In this document: positions 27,475 to 35,201 of the stretch, one piece after another
How the letters are laid out: each line of letters starts with the position of its first letter
Numbering within the stretch: position 1 is the first letter of the stretch
Assembly (NCBI RefSeq): GCF_017916365.1
Contig: NZ_JAFMSU010000002.1
Span: forward strand, 1,364,001 to 1,428,000
Length of the DNA: 64,000 nt
Direction of reading: 5' to 3'
DNA from: Rufibacter roseolus
Lineage (GTDB): Bacteria; Bacteroidota; Bacteroidia; Cytophagales; Hymenobacteraceae
The notes under the pieces: model-generated
Seen by the model: the letters and a program-made list of their open reading frames with translations, nothing else
What the model was told of the DNA's origin: nothing
The model's database searches: none
Position numbers and translations under genes: made by a program

Positions 27475-28299
27475 CTATTTGCCGTTACGGTAGATCCTGA
27501 CGGGGAAAAGGCGGTAATCATTCAGGTTGATGGCGTACAGGTAACCTTCCCAATGGATCACGGGCACGATGCCGGTGGGCGTGATGCCGTTGTTGTTGGG
27601 GATAGTGACCAGGGCATTGCCTACGAAGGACACGTCTTTGAGGCCCAACCGGGCGGTCAGGTGGTTCTGAAAGGCTTCCTTCTGGTCTTTGGAGGAAGTG
27701 AAACCAACTTCGCGGGGTACCAGCTCCTCAGACTTGCCATCGGTGTAATAGGTGACCTTTTCTACGGTGTTGATGGAGATATCCGGCAGGTAAAGCCGGG
27801 GCACGGCGGCTTTGGCCTCGCCGGCATTGTAAAACTTCACCGGGTTGGAGATGGGTTTCACTTGGTCTGGCAGATTAGCCATTTTCTCCAGCCGCTTCAT
27901 CCGGTCGGCCCGGCTGTTCTGCACCATTTCCTCTACCTTGTTCCCGGACGCCGAGGCCGCCTGCGAGAGTTGGTCATGTTTCTGGTGCACATCCAGGATG
28001 GCGGTGAAGGTATTGATGAAATGGTCGGTGTTCTTGAGGTGGAACATCTCCAGTTCGTGCACTTTTTTGCGAGCCACCAGGTACGTATGAATGTTACGGG
28101 TCTTCTCGTACACGGCCTTCATTTTAGCGGCCTGCGGCGTGGCTTTGTAGCGGGAACTGAGTTCCTGCAGCAAGGTGAGCCGCCGGTTAGACTCTTTGAT
28201 ATACGTAATCTCCTCCATCCCGAAATCTGCCGTAGCGCCCGCCACCGCCCTCCGGCCTTCTTCCTTCATCCCGAAAAGGGAGCGCACGAAATCCATCAT
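27475..28299 (-). CDS. Conserved hypothetical protein, last gene of the TelA operon
   Basis: 274 residues starting MMDFVRSLFGMKEEGRR. The first half (about 25-150) is helical and highly charged, probably a coiled coil (ESNRRLTLLQELSSRYK...MKAVYEKTRNIH). The second half looks like a beta-rich domain. No signal peptide or membrane segment is visible. Its ATG overlaps the stop codon of the preceding 57-residue gene (ATGA), so translation is coupled, and a strong terminator follows. I do not recognise the family. The coupling to TelA suggests a shared role, perhaps in envelope stress or metalloid tolerance, but this is context only. Confidence 0.75.
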   Translation of the reverse strand: MMDFVRSLFGMKEEGRRAVAGATADFGMEEITYIKESNRRLTLLQELSSRYKATPQAAKMKAVYEKTRNIHTYLVARKKVHELEMFHLKNTDHFINTFTAILDVHQKHDQLSQAASASGNKVEEMVQNSRADRMKRLEKMANLPDQVKPISNPVKFYNAGEAKAAVPRLYLPDISINTVEKVTYYTDGKSEELVPREVGFTSSKDQKEAFQNHLTARLGLKDVSFVGNALVTIPNNNGITPTGIVPVIHWEGYLYAINLNDYRLFPVRIYRNGK

Positions 28300-28469
28300 T
28301 CAGTCAGTATCTTTTTAAGGTGCAGGGTTTCAATCTCAACCTGTATTTTCTCGGCGTTTTTCTGATTCTCGAAGAAATTGTCCAGGTTGTTGAGGTACAA
28401 GTCAAGAAGGGCATCCTGCTCCTGCGTCAGGACTCCTTCTAAAGACTCGTTGGGGGAATTATTGGTCAT
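28296..28469 (-). CDS. Small coupled protein, 57 aa, easily missed
   Basis: The minus strand reads MTNNSPNESLEGVLTQEQ and continues to HLKKILTE, 57 residues in all, then TGA. The start codon shares one base with the TAA of the TelA-family gene (TAATG), and the stop overlaps the next ATG (ATGA). Both junctions are typical of translational coupling, which supports a real gene even at this length. The sequence is acidic and mostly helical, with leucines spaced as in a short coiled coil (LLDLYLNNLDNFF). It may be a small partner or adaptor of the neighbouring helical proteins. Its size is below common gene-calling cutoffs. Confidence 0.75.
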   Translation of the reverse strand: MTNNSPNESLEGVLTQEQDALLDLYLNNLDNFFENQKNAEKIQVEIETLHLKKILTE

Positions 28470-29554
28470 TATTCAATCTCAATTTTTTTGGATTTACCCA
28501 GCGTACCCAGGATTTTGCTGTTGAGCTCTTCCTGCACCAGGGCGAGCTCTTTTACGGCCTCGGCGCGTTTGCGGCTGCCCTCCTCCGATATCTTGATCAC
28601 GGCATCCAGGGTCTCCACCATGTCTTTGTTCACCTTCTTAAGGGTATCCACGTCCACAATGCCCCGCTCGTTTTCCGTAGCGGCGGTGACCACGTTGGTT
28701 TTGAGCAACTGCGAGTTCTTCAACAGCATCTCGTTGGTGGTATCAGTGACCTTCTTCTGGATTTCCAGGGCTTTGCGCTGTTTCTCCAGGCCCAGGGCAA
28801 TGGCCACCTGCTGGCGCCACACCGGAATCACGGTTACAATGGAGTTCTGGATTTTCTGGGCCAACACCTCATTGGTGGTCTGGATCATCCGGATCTGCGG
28901 CATAGACTGCGTGGCAATGGTATGCGACAAGGTGAAATCATGCACCTTTTTCTCTAAACGGTCTTTAAACGCCACCATGTCCGCCAGGCGCTGCACCACC
29001 AGTTCATCCTGGCCGCTGCTCTCCACCTCAGACTGTAACTGCGGAATAAGCGTGGTCTCAATCTCCTCAATCTTCATCTTGCCGGCGGCAATAAGCGAGC
29101 GCACCTCATGGATGTACTCCACCACCTGCTTGAACATGACCTCCAAACCAGTAGAATCTTTCAAAACGCTCTGGCGGGTTTTTTCCAGCTTCACCACCAC
29201 ATCATCCACGTTCTCAGACACCGAGTTGTACTGGCTGGCCAGTTTCTGGGTCTTGTCTTTAATCTTGCCCACAAACGGCAGGCGCGAGAAGAAACCGGGT
29301 TTCTCGGTCTCGTCTACCTTGATCATGTTGATCTGGGCCAGCAGCTCATTGATGGCCTCCCCGGCCTCGCCTGAGTCCTTGGCTTTCACCTTGGTCAGGA
29401 GTTCATTGGAATAGTACCCCAACTTGCGCTGCGTCTCTACCCCAAAGGAGCTGAGGCTTTCGGGTTTGGTGGGATCTATGGTCTTGGAGATTTCCAACGC
29501 TTTCTGCTGGATCAGTTCCTTATTCTCAGACAGGGTGATTTCCTTATTTTCCAT
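28469..29554 (-). CDS. TelA/KlaA-family toxic anion resistance protein
   Basis: 361 residues, the usual length for the family named after tellurite-resistance TelA. It is almost wholly alpha-helical and charged, with long coiled-coil stretches. Family-like features are GFFSRLPFVGKIKDKTQKLASQY (about 85-107), KFDV-type motifs replaced by QYNSVSENVDDVVVKLEKTR, and a second half containing IRMIQTTNEVLAQKIQNSIVTVIPVWRQQVAIAL, a stretch strongly characteristic of TelA proteins. Biochemical function is not established; members are linked to tellurite, lantibiotic or cell-wall stress resistance. It lies in an operon with an upstream membrane-anchored protein (5-base gap) and two downstream genes with one- and four-base overlaps. 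Confidence 0.88.
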   Translation of the reverse strand: MENKEITLSENKELIQQKALEISKTIDPTKPESLSSFGVETQRKLGYYSNELLTKVKAKDSGEAGEAINELLAQINMIKVDETEKPGFFSRLPFVGKIKDKTQKLASQYNSVSENVDDVVVKLEKTRQSVLKDSTGLEVMFKQVVEYIHEVRSLIAAGKMKIEEIETTLIPQLQSEVESSGQDELVVQRLADMVAFKDRLEKKVHDFTLSHTIATQSMPQIRMIQTTNEVLAQKIQNSIVTVIPVWRQQVAIALGLEKQRKALEIQKKVTDTTNEMLLKNSQLLKTNVVTAATENERGIVDVDTLKKVNKDMVETLDAVIKISEEGSRKRAEAVKELALVQEELNSKILGTLGKSKKIEIE

Positions 29555-29559
29555 GGTGT

Positions 29560-30003
29560 TTATTTTCTAGCGGTATGGGGGTTTTCTATGGTCTCTAACT
29601 CTTTGACAAACTCTTTGATGGCGGCATGGCGGCCGTTGACCTCATACCATTCAATCTCCTGTTTGGGCAGATAGTCTCCTAACAGGCCTTGTACCTCCTG
29701 CAGCAGCTCAGGGCCTTTGCGGGTCCTGAAAGCCGGGTTCTTGTAATAAGCGCCCAGGTACTGCACCTTCACCTGTCCGGCCTGCGTCACTGCCAGCTCC
29801 TTCACCTCCACCACCAGCTCAGAAGACTTCTGGTTCTCCGTCACAATGGTTTTGTACACCCCCTTCTTCTCGTCCTCCAACACGGCGCTGCACTTCTCCT
29901 TCAGCTCACGCAAGGTTTTCTGCAGCCGTTTGTTTGGTCTTATGCGGTGGCCGTAAATATATCCTAAAATCGCGGCCAGAATGAATGCGAAAAAAATTGC
30001 CAT
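29560..30003 (-). CDS. Single-pass membrane protein, first gene of the TelA operon
   Basis: 147 residues. The N-terminus is a clear membrane segment (MAIFFAFILAAILGYIYGH), followed by a basic patch (RIRPNKRLQK) and a cytoplasmic-type helical and beta domain. The stop codon is five bases before the TelA-family ATG, so it leads the four-gene transcript. Family not recognised. A reasonable inference is that it anchors the helical complex formed by the downstream proteins at the inner membrane, much as small membrane partners do in other TelA clusters, but nothing in the sequence proves this. Confidence 0.7.
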   Translation of the reverse strand: MAIFFAFILAAILGYIYGHRIRPNKRLQKTLRELKEKCSAVLEDEKKGVYKTIVTENQKSSELVVEVKELAVTQAGQVKVQYLGAYYKNPAFRTRKGPELLQEVQGLLGDYLPKQEIEWYEVNGRHAAIKEFVKELETIENPHTARK

Positions 30004-30353
30004 ACCTTTTCTGTTTAGTCCAAAAACGCAGCAACTGCTTAATTCTGTACGCAGGTCCGGATTTAAATGCCGGAATTCATCCGGCCAGGTTTCAAAACTT
30101 TTCCATTCCTTCCTCCTGACCTGACCTTATGCCCTATAAGTCGGTGGGCCACACCAAATATTACTAATCGCTCTTAGTTTTTGTGGATAAGGTTATGATT
30201 TGGTTTAAGCCTATTTTCCGGGAAATGGCTCTGAAACGGTTCCTTACTTGTTGCCTGGCACCCTGACGTAGGATAGCCAGGGTGCGTATTACCTCAGGCT
30301 CACCTTTGCCTGAGATATAATTGTCTACCTTTACGGGATAAACCACACCCACC
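30004..30353. other. Divergent intergenic region of 350 bp
   Basis: It separates the TelA operon from the DEAD-box helicase gene. The helicase promoter is visible at its right end (30306-30333). A weak, incomplete copy of the dispersed palindrome may lie at 30008-30035. No gene, RNA or further hairpin that I can support. Confidence 0.5.
30306..30333 (+). promoter_or_regulatory. Promoter of the DEAD-box helicase gene
   Basis: TTG at 30306-30308 and TACCTTTA at 30326-30333 are separated by 17 bases, close to the Bacteroidota TTG / TAnnTTTG pattern with one mismatch. The leader would be about 13-15 bases. Confidence 0.5.
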
Positions 30354-31652
30354 ATGCTTCAAAAAATCCTGGATACCCTGAAGATACCCGCCCTGAACCA
30401 AATGCAGGAGGAGACTCTGGCCGCGGCGCAGAAAAGCGATGTCATCCTGCTTTCGCCTACCGGATCGGGGAAAACCCTGGGATATCTGCTGTCTGTTCTG
30501 CCGCGCCTGAAACCCGAGGTACAGGAGGTGCAGGCGCTTATTTTGGCGCCCTCTCGGGAACTGGCCATGCAGATTGAAGGGGTTTTCAGAAGCATGGCCA
30601 CCGGCCTGAAGGTAGACAGCCTTTACGGCGGGCACGCCACCAACCCCGAGAAACGCAGCCTGTCTTATCCGCCGGCCCTGCTGATCGGGACACCCGGCCG
30701 GATCGCGTACCACCTGCGGGAAGCAAACTTCTCTACAGACGCTATCCAGACGCTGGTGCTGGATGAATTTGACAAATCTCTGGAGTACGGTTTCCAGGAA
30801 GACATGGCCTACATCATCGGGCAGCTGAAGAAGGTGAATAAGCGGCTCTTGGTATCGGCCACGGCTATGGACAAAGTGCCTTCCTTTACCGGGCTAAAAA
30901 ACCCAGTGACGGTTAATTTCCTGCAGGAGGCCAACAATGCCCCAGATCTGCAGGTGAAGACCGTGGAAGTGCAGAAAGGAAACAAACTGCAGGCCTTGCT
31001 TGACGTGCTGTGCACCATAGGCACCGCCTCCAGCATTGTGTTCTGCAACCAGCGCGAGACGGTGGAGAGCGTAAGCGATTTCCTGCGAAGCAAAGGTTTA
31101 CCCCACGGCGTCTTCCACGGCGGCCTGGAGCAACCCGACCGTGAGCGCACCCTCATGAAGTTCCGGAACGGCACCTACCGTACCCTGGTGAGCACCGATC
31201 TGGCGGCGCGCGGCCTGGACATCCCCGAGGTGGAGTTTGTGGTGCATTTCCAGGTTCCGGACCAGGATAACTTTACCCACCGCAATGGCCGCACGGCCCG
31301 CATGCAAGCCAAAGGCACCAGCTATCTGCTTCTGCAACCAGACGAAAAACCATCTTACCTGTCCCAAATTCCGCCGGTAGAGAAACTGCCGGCCAAACAA
31401 GCTCTGCCCCCGGCCTCGCCCTGGGAAACCATTTACATCAGCGCCGGCAAGAAAGACAAGGTGAACAAAGTAGACATTGTAGGCTGGATGTTGCAGAAAG
31501 GTGACCTGGACAAAACCGACCTAGGCAGGATTGAGCTCCAGGACAACGCTGCCTACGTAGCTGTGGCCAAAAAGAAGCTGGAAAAAGCCGTAAAGCTCCT
31601 GCAGCAGGAAAAACTGAAAGGCAAGAAAGTGAAAATTGAAAAAGCTATGTAG
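30354..31652 (+). CDS. DEAD-box RNA helicase with DbpA-like C-terminal domain
   Basis: 432 residues. All core motifs are present: Q-motif region (PALNQMQEE), motif I SPTGSGKT, TPGR, motif II as DEFD rather than DEAD, SAT, and the C-terminal helicase motifs VFCNQRE, STDLAARGLDIP and HRNGRTAR. The C-terminal 75 residues (ETIYISAGKKDKVNKVDIVG onwards) resemble the DbpA RNA-binding domain, which in E. coli directs the helicase to 23S rRNA helix 92. That suggests a role in large-subunit ribosome assembly. The DEFD variant keeps the catalytic acidic pair. The gene is monocistronic with its own promoter. Confidence 0.92.
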   Translation: MLQKILDTLKIPALNQMQEETLAAAQKSDVILLSPTGSGKTLGYLLSVLPRLKPEVQEVQALILAPSRELAMQIEGVFRSMATGLKVDSLYGGHATNPEKRSLSYPPALLIGTPGRIAYHLREANFSTDAIQTLVLDEFDKSLEYGFQEDMAYIIGQLKKVNKRLLVSATAMDKVPSFTGLKNPVTVNFLQEANNAPDLQVKTVEVQKGNKLQALLDVLCTIGTASSIVFCNQRETVESVSDFLRSKGLPHGVFHGGLEQPDRERTLMKFRNGTYRTLVSTDLAARGLDIPEVEFVVHFQVPDQDNFTHRNGRTARMQAKGTSYLLLQPDEKPSYLSQIPPVEKLPAKQALPPASPWETIYISAGKKDKVNKVDIVGWMLQKGDLDKTDLGRIELQDNAAYVAVAKKKLEKAVKLLQQEKLKGKKVKIEKAM

Positions 31653-31740
31653 GGATTTAGCTGGGTGGTTTGCTCTGATTCAACTTCTGTAAAAGCAAGC
31701 CTCCTCCCTTTTGATCCTGAACCAGGCAAAAGCTACGGAA

Positions 31741-31781
31741 CCTGTTTTAAGCCTTCTTTTGAAAAATCAGCCGGTAAACAC
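31741..31781. repeat. Dispersed intergenic palindrome overlapping a gene end
   Basis: CCTGTTTTAAGCC on the left, CAGCCGGTAAACACC on the right. The right half runs over the last codons of the membrane-protein gene ending at 31767, the only clear overlap with coding sequence seen. Confidence 0.55.
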
Positions 31782-33206
31782 CTCGCTTCTCTTTACTTCT
31801 TTTTGCTTTAATTGAAGAGCTTTTTGCAAATCACTGGTTCTGGCAAGAAGGCTGATCCAATAACCGGCTAAAAACGGTGCCAGCAGAAAACAGGGATACA
31901 GATACCTCACGTGCTGGGCCGGAATGGTGAGGAACACGCCAAATGCCAGGCTCAGGATGGGCAAGGCCAATAATAACACCTCTTTCCAACGAAGATACCT
32001 GCTGATCAAAAGTAGCAATAGGATGTTGAGGTACAGGTACGTGGCAGGCCTTAGCAGCAGGGTTCTATAATAATAGTTTCTATTGGCGTTATGGATTTCA
32101 CGAGTGAGGAAGCTTTGCAAACCCGGCAAAACGGGCTGCAACTGTAGACCCATCTCATTGGTGTCAATCACCGGGTGAACGGCGTAATTATAGCTTCCAG
32201 GCTGTAGCCCGATATTCCAGACCAGATCGGTTACCTGCGCCTGGTGCCGCAGCAAAGCGGGAACATTCCTTCTGATGATCCCAAACCAGACCGCTCTGTA
32301 CTCCCTCCTAGCCCATTCCTGCATTAGGAAAGGATAGTTGAAATGCCCGTTGAATACCAGGCTGTCCACCTCAAACGGATTATAGTGCTGCTGCCAGGTA
32401 GATTGCGGCAAAACGGTATGGAGGAATCGCTGTTCATTCTGGGTGAGGGCTGCCCCAGCATTGATGGCCGCAGCAATCTGGTGCGTCATCAACATCTCCA
32501 CCCCAAAAAAACGGCCCTGTACCTGTATGGCTTTGTAAAGAGGTCCCTTCACCAGAAACACCGTGCTAACCACTAAGACAATGAGTAACGCTGTTCTTCT
32601 TTTCAAAGCCCAGTAGCCCGCTAACAGAGTACCAGCAATAGTTACCACGGTCATGATGCCGTTGTGCCTGATCACACAGATAAACCCAAGCGTGAGGGCG
32701 AAAGCCAGGATATTTCTTTTGTAGTTAAGCCAAAGGCCTTTTGACTCCACAATTTGCAGCAAATAAATAAAGGCCAGCAGAAAAGCGATACTGAAAGGCA
32801 CATCCTTGAACAAGGTATTGACATAGAAACCGTTCAACGGAAAAAGGCAGAAAAACAAAGTCAGCAGCCCCAGCCCCCACCACGGCAACCCGAATTTTTC
32901 CAGCTGCACCATTCCGTAAGCAAACACCCACGCCAGCGCCAATATCTGCGTAACACACACCACTCCCGGCGAAAGCCAGAGGCGCGACAAAAGCCAATAG
33001 AGATAGGATAGAAAGGCCGGGTGCCAGTCATCGAAGTCAAACGTGGAGACTTGCCGCCATTGATCCAGCGAGTCCTGTGACATCATGCCCGGGTGATAAG
33101 CCAGAAAGTAAACGCTCCAGCACAGCAAACACGGCAGTGCGTACACCACAAAATGACGGAGAAGCGTACCTGATGCTAAAAAACTTCTAAGCGGTCTGTC
33201 CATCAT
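31767..33206 (-). CDS. Polytopic membrane protein, GT-C glycosyltransferase-like
   Basis: 479 residues with about eleven hydrophobic segments. After the first membrane helix the sequence reads YHPGMMSQDSLDQW and then DDWHPAFLSYLYW. Acidic residues in such a first extracytoplasmic loop are the pattern of GT-C type membrane glycosyltransferases, which take sugars from lipid carriers. It resembles the DUF6020-type proteins, as far as I can recall. The C-terminal HVRYLYPCFLLAPFLAGYW is also typical of this group. The substrate is unknown. The gene stands alone. Other transporter-like functions cannot be excluded, but the D..W.HP motif favours an enzyme. Confidence 0.7.
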   Translation of the reverse strand: MMDRPLRSFLASGTLLRHFVVYALPCLLCWSVYFLAYHPGMMSQDSLDQWRQVSTFDFDDWHPAFLSYLYWLLSRLWLSPGVVCVTQILALAWVFAYGMVQLEKFGLPWWGLGLLTLFFCLFPLNGFYVNTLFKDVPFSIAFLLAFIYLLQIVESKGLWLNYKRNILAFALTLGFICVIRHNGIMTVVTIAGTLLAGYWALKRRTALLIVLVVSTVFLVKGPLYKAIQVQGRFFGVEMLMTHQIAAAINAGAALTQNEQRFLHTVLPQSTWQQHYNPFEVDSLVFNGHFNYPFLMQEWARREYRAVWFGIIRRNVPALLRHQAQVTDLVWNIGLQPGSYNYAVHPVIDTNEMGLQLQPVLPGLQSFLTREIHNANRNYYYRTLLLRPATYLYLNILLLLLISRYLRWKEVLLLALPILSLAFGVFLTIPAQHVRYLYPCFLLAPFLAGYWISLLARTSDLQKALQLKQKEVKRSEVFTG

Positions 33207-33390
33207 CTCCCAGAGATAGAGGTGTCCTAATTAAAAGTAATTGGCACGTAAGGGAGGTTACTTCTATTAAGTGAAGGGGGAGTAACCACGAACGGAGAGT
33301 CCGGACTATGAAAAGGCCTGAACCAGTCTATCAGGCAGGAAAAGGTTTAGTTAAGCTTGGGTTGGTGTGAAGGTACTACCGCTCTGTTTC

Positions 33391-33431
33391 CCTTTTCCGG
33401 CTAGTTTTACCAAAACGAGCGAGAAACCGAC
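33391..33431. repeat. Dispersed intergenic palindrome
   Basis: CTTTTCCGGCTAGTTTT and AAAACGAGCGAGAAACC flank a four-base centre. Copy lies 33 bases past the NUDIX stop codon. Confidence 0.5.
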
Positions 33432-33463
33432 AGGCACTTAGAAACAATTCAGGAGAAGAAAAC

Positions 33464-33862
33464 CTACCGCAGCAGCTTCTCTTCTTTGAGCCAGTCAAAG
33501 ATAATCTGGTCTACCGGCGATACCTTTTCCCTATCGGCGTAGCCTAGCCAGACTACCTCCTCTATCTCGGCGGCGGGTTGGATGGTGCCCGTGTAGGAAC
33601 CGGTATAGCAGGTCATTTTCACCTGCACGCCCTCGGGGTGGTGATCGGCCTGGGCCTGGAACGTCCCGAAGTAGTTGACCGTTTTCTCAATCAAATCCAC
33701 GGTGAGTTCTTCCTTTATTTCCCGGGCCAGGGCGGTGAAGTCGTTTTCATCGGCCTCCCGCTTGCCGCCCGGAAAATAGAATTTGGTTCGACCTTTGGTT
33801 CTAGTACTCAGGATGAGGCCATCCTTGATTTCAATCCAGGCCAGTTTATCTATTGTTTCCAT
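33464..33862 (-). CDS. NUDIX hydrolase
   Basis: 132 residues, a single NUDIX domain. The NUDIX box is GGKREADENDFTALAREIKEEL, read here in two parts: GGKREADE and then REIKEEL at about residues 52-74. The catalytic glutamates of REXXEE are intact (REIKEEL). Such enzymes cleave nucleoside diphosphates linked to another group, in the cytoplasm; the start METIDKLAWIEIKDGLILS and the PGGK element recall the MutT/ADP-ribose branch. The actual substrate is not predictable. It is monocistronic between two non-coding stretches. Confidence 0.9.
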   Translation of the reverse strand: METIDKLAWIEIKDGLILSTRTKGRTKFYFPGGKREADENDFTALAREIKEELTVDLIEKTVNYFGTFQAQADHHPEGVQVKMTCYTGSYTGTIQPAAEIEEVVWLGYADREKVSPVDQIIFDWLKEEKLLR

Positions 33863-34213
33863 TTCTATCCGGTTGCGTGAAGCGTAGGTTGAATATACTC
33901 AAACATATTCTTCCTGCTTCTCTCCGGCTGTAATTTTTGCTTGAAAATTCGGCATGTAAAGAAAGCGTTACCTGGAGTAGGTTTCCGGCCTGTTTTTACA
34001 AAAGCTTGCTCAAAACATGGGCTGGTTTCTCCCGGTTTTCCCTGAGATCAGGCAAAAGGAAGTGATTCCTGATTCTATGCTTTTGTGCCAGCGATTGGAT
34101 CAACTAACCTTTTGGCAAATGAGCATAAAAAGAGAATGGGTGTCTGGAAATTTTTGCCCTCGTCTGGGAAACGAGGGTTTGAAAGTGGAACCTTATGTAA
34201 GCAGAAGAAAAGG
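33863..34213. other. Intergenic region of 351 bp
   Basis: It holds one palindrome copy (33979-34020). An open frame on the plus strand from 34017 overlaps the small basic protein gene on the other strand and looks spurious. Nothing else is recognisable. Confidence 0.5.
33979..34020. repeat. Dispersed intergenic palindrome
   Basis: GGTTTCCGGCCTGTTTTT on the left, AAAAGCTTGCTCAAAACATG on the right. Confidence 0.6.
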
Positions 34214-34405
34214 CTATTCTTTCTTCTTTTCAGGAGGCGTGGAGGAGAAGTTTCCGTGCTCGTCTACGTACATGATCATGTCCTCTAACTTGCCGCCCAC
34301 GGAGTTCTCATGACGTTCCTGCTTGCGTTCCTCTTTGTCTTTTTTCTTCTTCAGTTTTTTCTGCTCTAATTGTTTCTTCATGAAACTGTTCTGTGATCTT
34401 GCCAT
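34214..34405 (-). CDS. Small lysine-rich protein next to the cold-shock gene
   Basis: 63 residues from MARSQNSFMKKQLEQKK; a start two codons upstream is possible. The first half is almost all K, E, R and Q (a charged single helix). The second half has GGKLEDMIMYVDEHGNFSSTPP, which I recall from small proteins often encoded beside cold-shock proteins in Bacteroidota. It is divergent from the cold-shock gene at 34882. A role as RNA- or ribosome-associated protein is plausible but only inferred. The low-complexity basic helix plus conserved C-terminal motif argue that it is a real gene. Confidence 0.75.
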   Translation of the reverse strand: MARSQNSFMKKQLEQKKLKKKKDKEERKQERHENSVGGKLEDMIMYVDEHGNFSSTPPEKKKE

Positions 34406-34881
34406 AGTCAACGTTTAAATAAAACATAATACCCTGTGCGCCTTGCTCTGCTCCTCTTGCAAAGTTCAAGGCACCTTTAGTATTTATACTCTTTATAGAA
34501 AGCCCAGTTGCCTAGCTAGCCTAAAGCCGGCGTATATTTCACCTGTCTCCAGAGAGTACCTGAAAGCAGACCGCCTGGCAGAAACCAGAAATAAGTAAAC
34601 CTTCACACGTGGTAAAGGAACAAATGAAGCTAAGGGTTGGGAAAACCTGATGGGCAGGCTTCAAGGATTATCAGAGAAACTTAGAGCCAGCCTGAGAAGC
34701 GGCGGCGTAAGAGAGGAGATAATGATTGCTTTCCGGGTGTAAAGGTACGAAAACAGGCGGTAAGAACCTATGCCTCCCAGAAACAGAATTGAACCTAATT
34801 AAAATAAAATTTACCTTTTTCTAGGAACCCTTGAACTATTGTCTACCTTTGAGAGTAGTAGATGTATAATTAAACATTATT
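34406..34881. other. Divergent intergenic region of 476 bp upstream of the cold-shock gene
   Basis: No gene seen. Its right end carries the cold-shock promoter. The rest, rich in A/G on this strand around 34560-34700, has no obvious hairpin or frame. A long regulatory region would fit a cold-inducible gene. Confidence 0.45.
34844..34851 (+). promoter_or_regulatory. -7 box of the cold-shock gene
   Basis: TACCTTTG is an exact TAnnTTTG match, 30 bases before the ATG. The resulting leader of about 24 bases is too short for the long structured leader of E. coli cspA. Confidence 0.55.
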
Positions 34882-35073
34882 ATGAATCAAGGAACAGTAA
34901 AATTCTTCAACGACTCTAAAGGGTTCGGTTTTATCAAAGACAACAATTCAAATCAGGAGTACTTCGTACACGTTTCTGGCTTGGTAGATGAAATCAGAGA
35001 AAACGACGAGGTAGTCTATGATCTTCAAGAAGGAAGAAAAGGACTAAACGCCATCAACGTTAAACGCGCTTAG
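34882..35073 (+). CDS. Cold-shock domain protein
   Basis: 63 residues, one cold-shock domain. RNP1 is KGFGFIK (residues 13-19) and RNP2 is YFVHVS (about 27-32). The start MNQGTVKFFNDSKGFGFI is typical. These proteins bind single-stranded RNA and DNA as RNA chaperones in the cytoplasm. The protein is slightly shorter and more acidic than CspA of E. coli, as is usual in Bacteroidota. It has an exact -7 box upstream and an intrinsic terminator downstream, so it is a single-gene transcript. Confidence 0.95.
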   Translation: MNQGTVKFFNDSKGFGFIKDNNSNQEYFVHVSGLVDEIRENDEVVYDLQEGRKGLNAINVKRA

Positions 35074-35100
35074 TCTTTAGTTATAAAGATATAATACAGA

Positions 35101-35131
35101 AAAGCCTCTCCGTTTGGGAGAGGCTTTTTTT
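35101..35131 (+). terminator. Intrinsic terminator of the cold-shock gene
   Basis: An 11-bp perfect stem (35101-35111 with 35117-35127) with a five-base loop is followed by a run of T. Classical form, 27 bases after the stop codon. Confidence 0.9.
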
Positions 35132-35145
35132 ATGCTGGTACTTTT

Positions 35146-35185
35146 CGTTTTAAGGCCGATTTTCTAAAATGTGCCACTAAACGGC
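35146..35185. repeat. Dispersed intergenic palindrome
   Basis: CGTTTTAAGGCCGATTTT is mirrored by AAAATGTGCCACTAAACG. It lies between the convergent cold-shock and oxidase genes, right after the cold-shock terminator, so it is not itself the terminator of that gene. Confidence 0.65.
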
Positions 35186-35201
35186 GCTTGACTTTAAAAG
35201 T

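Noticed and set aside
30759..30775. DEFD in motif II considered a loss of helicase function
   Set aside because: The two acidic residues needed for ATP hydrolysis are kept, and all other motifs are intact.
34017..34313. 98-codon plus-strand frame
   Set aside because: Overlaps the small lysine-rich gene on the other strand and begins in a palindrome copy; no domain.
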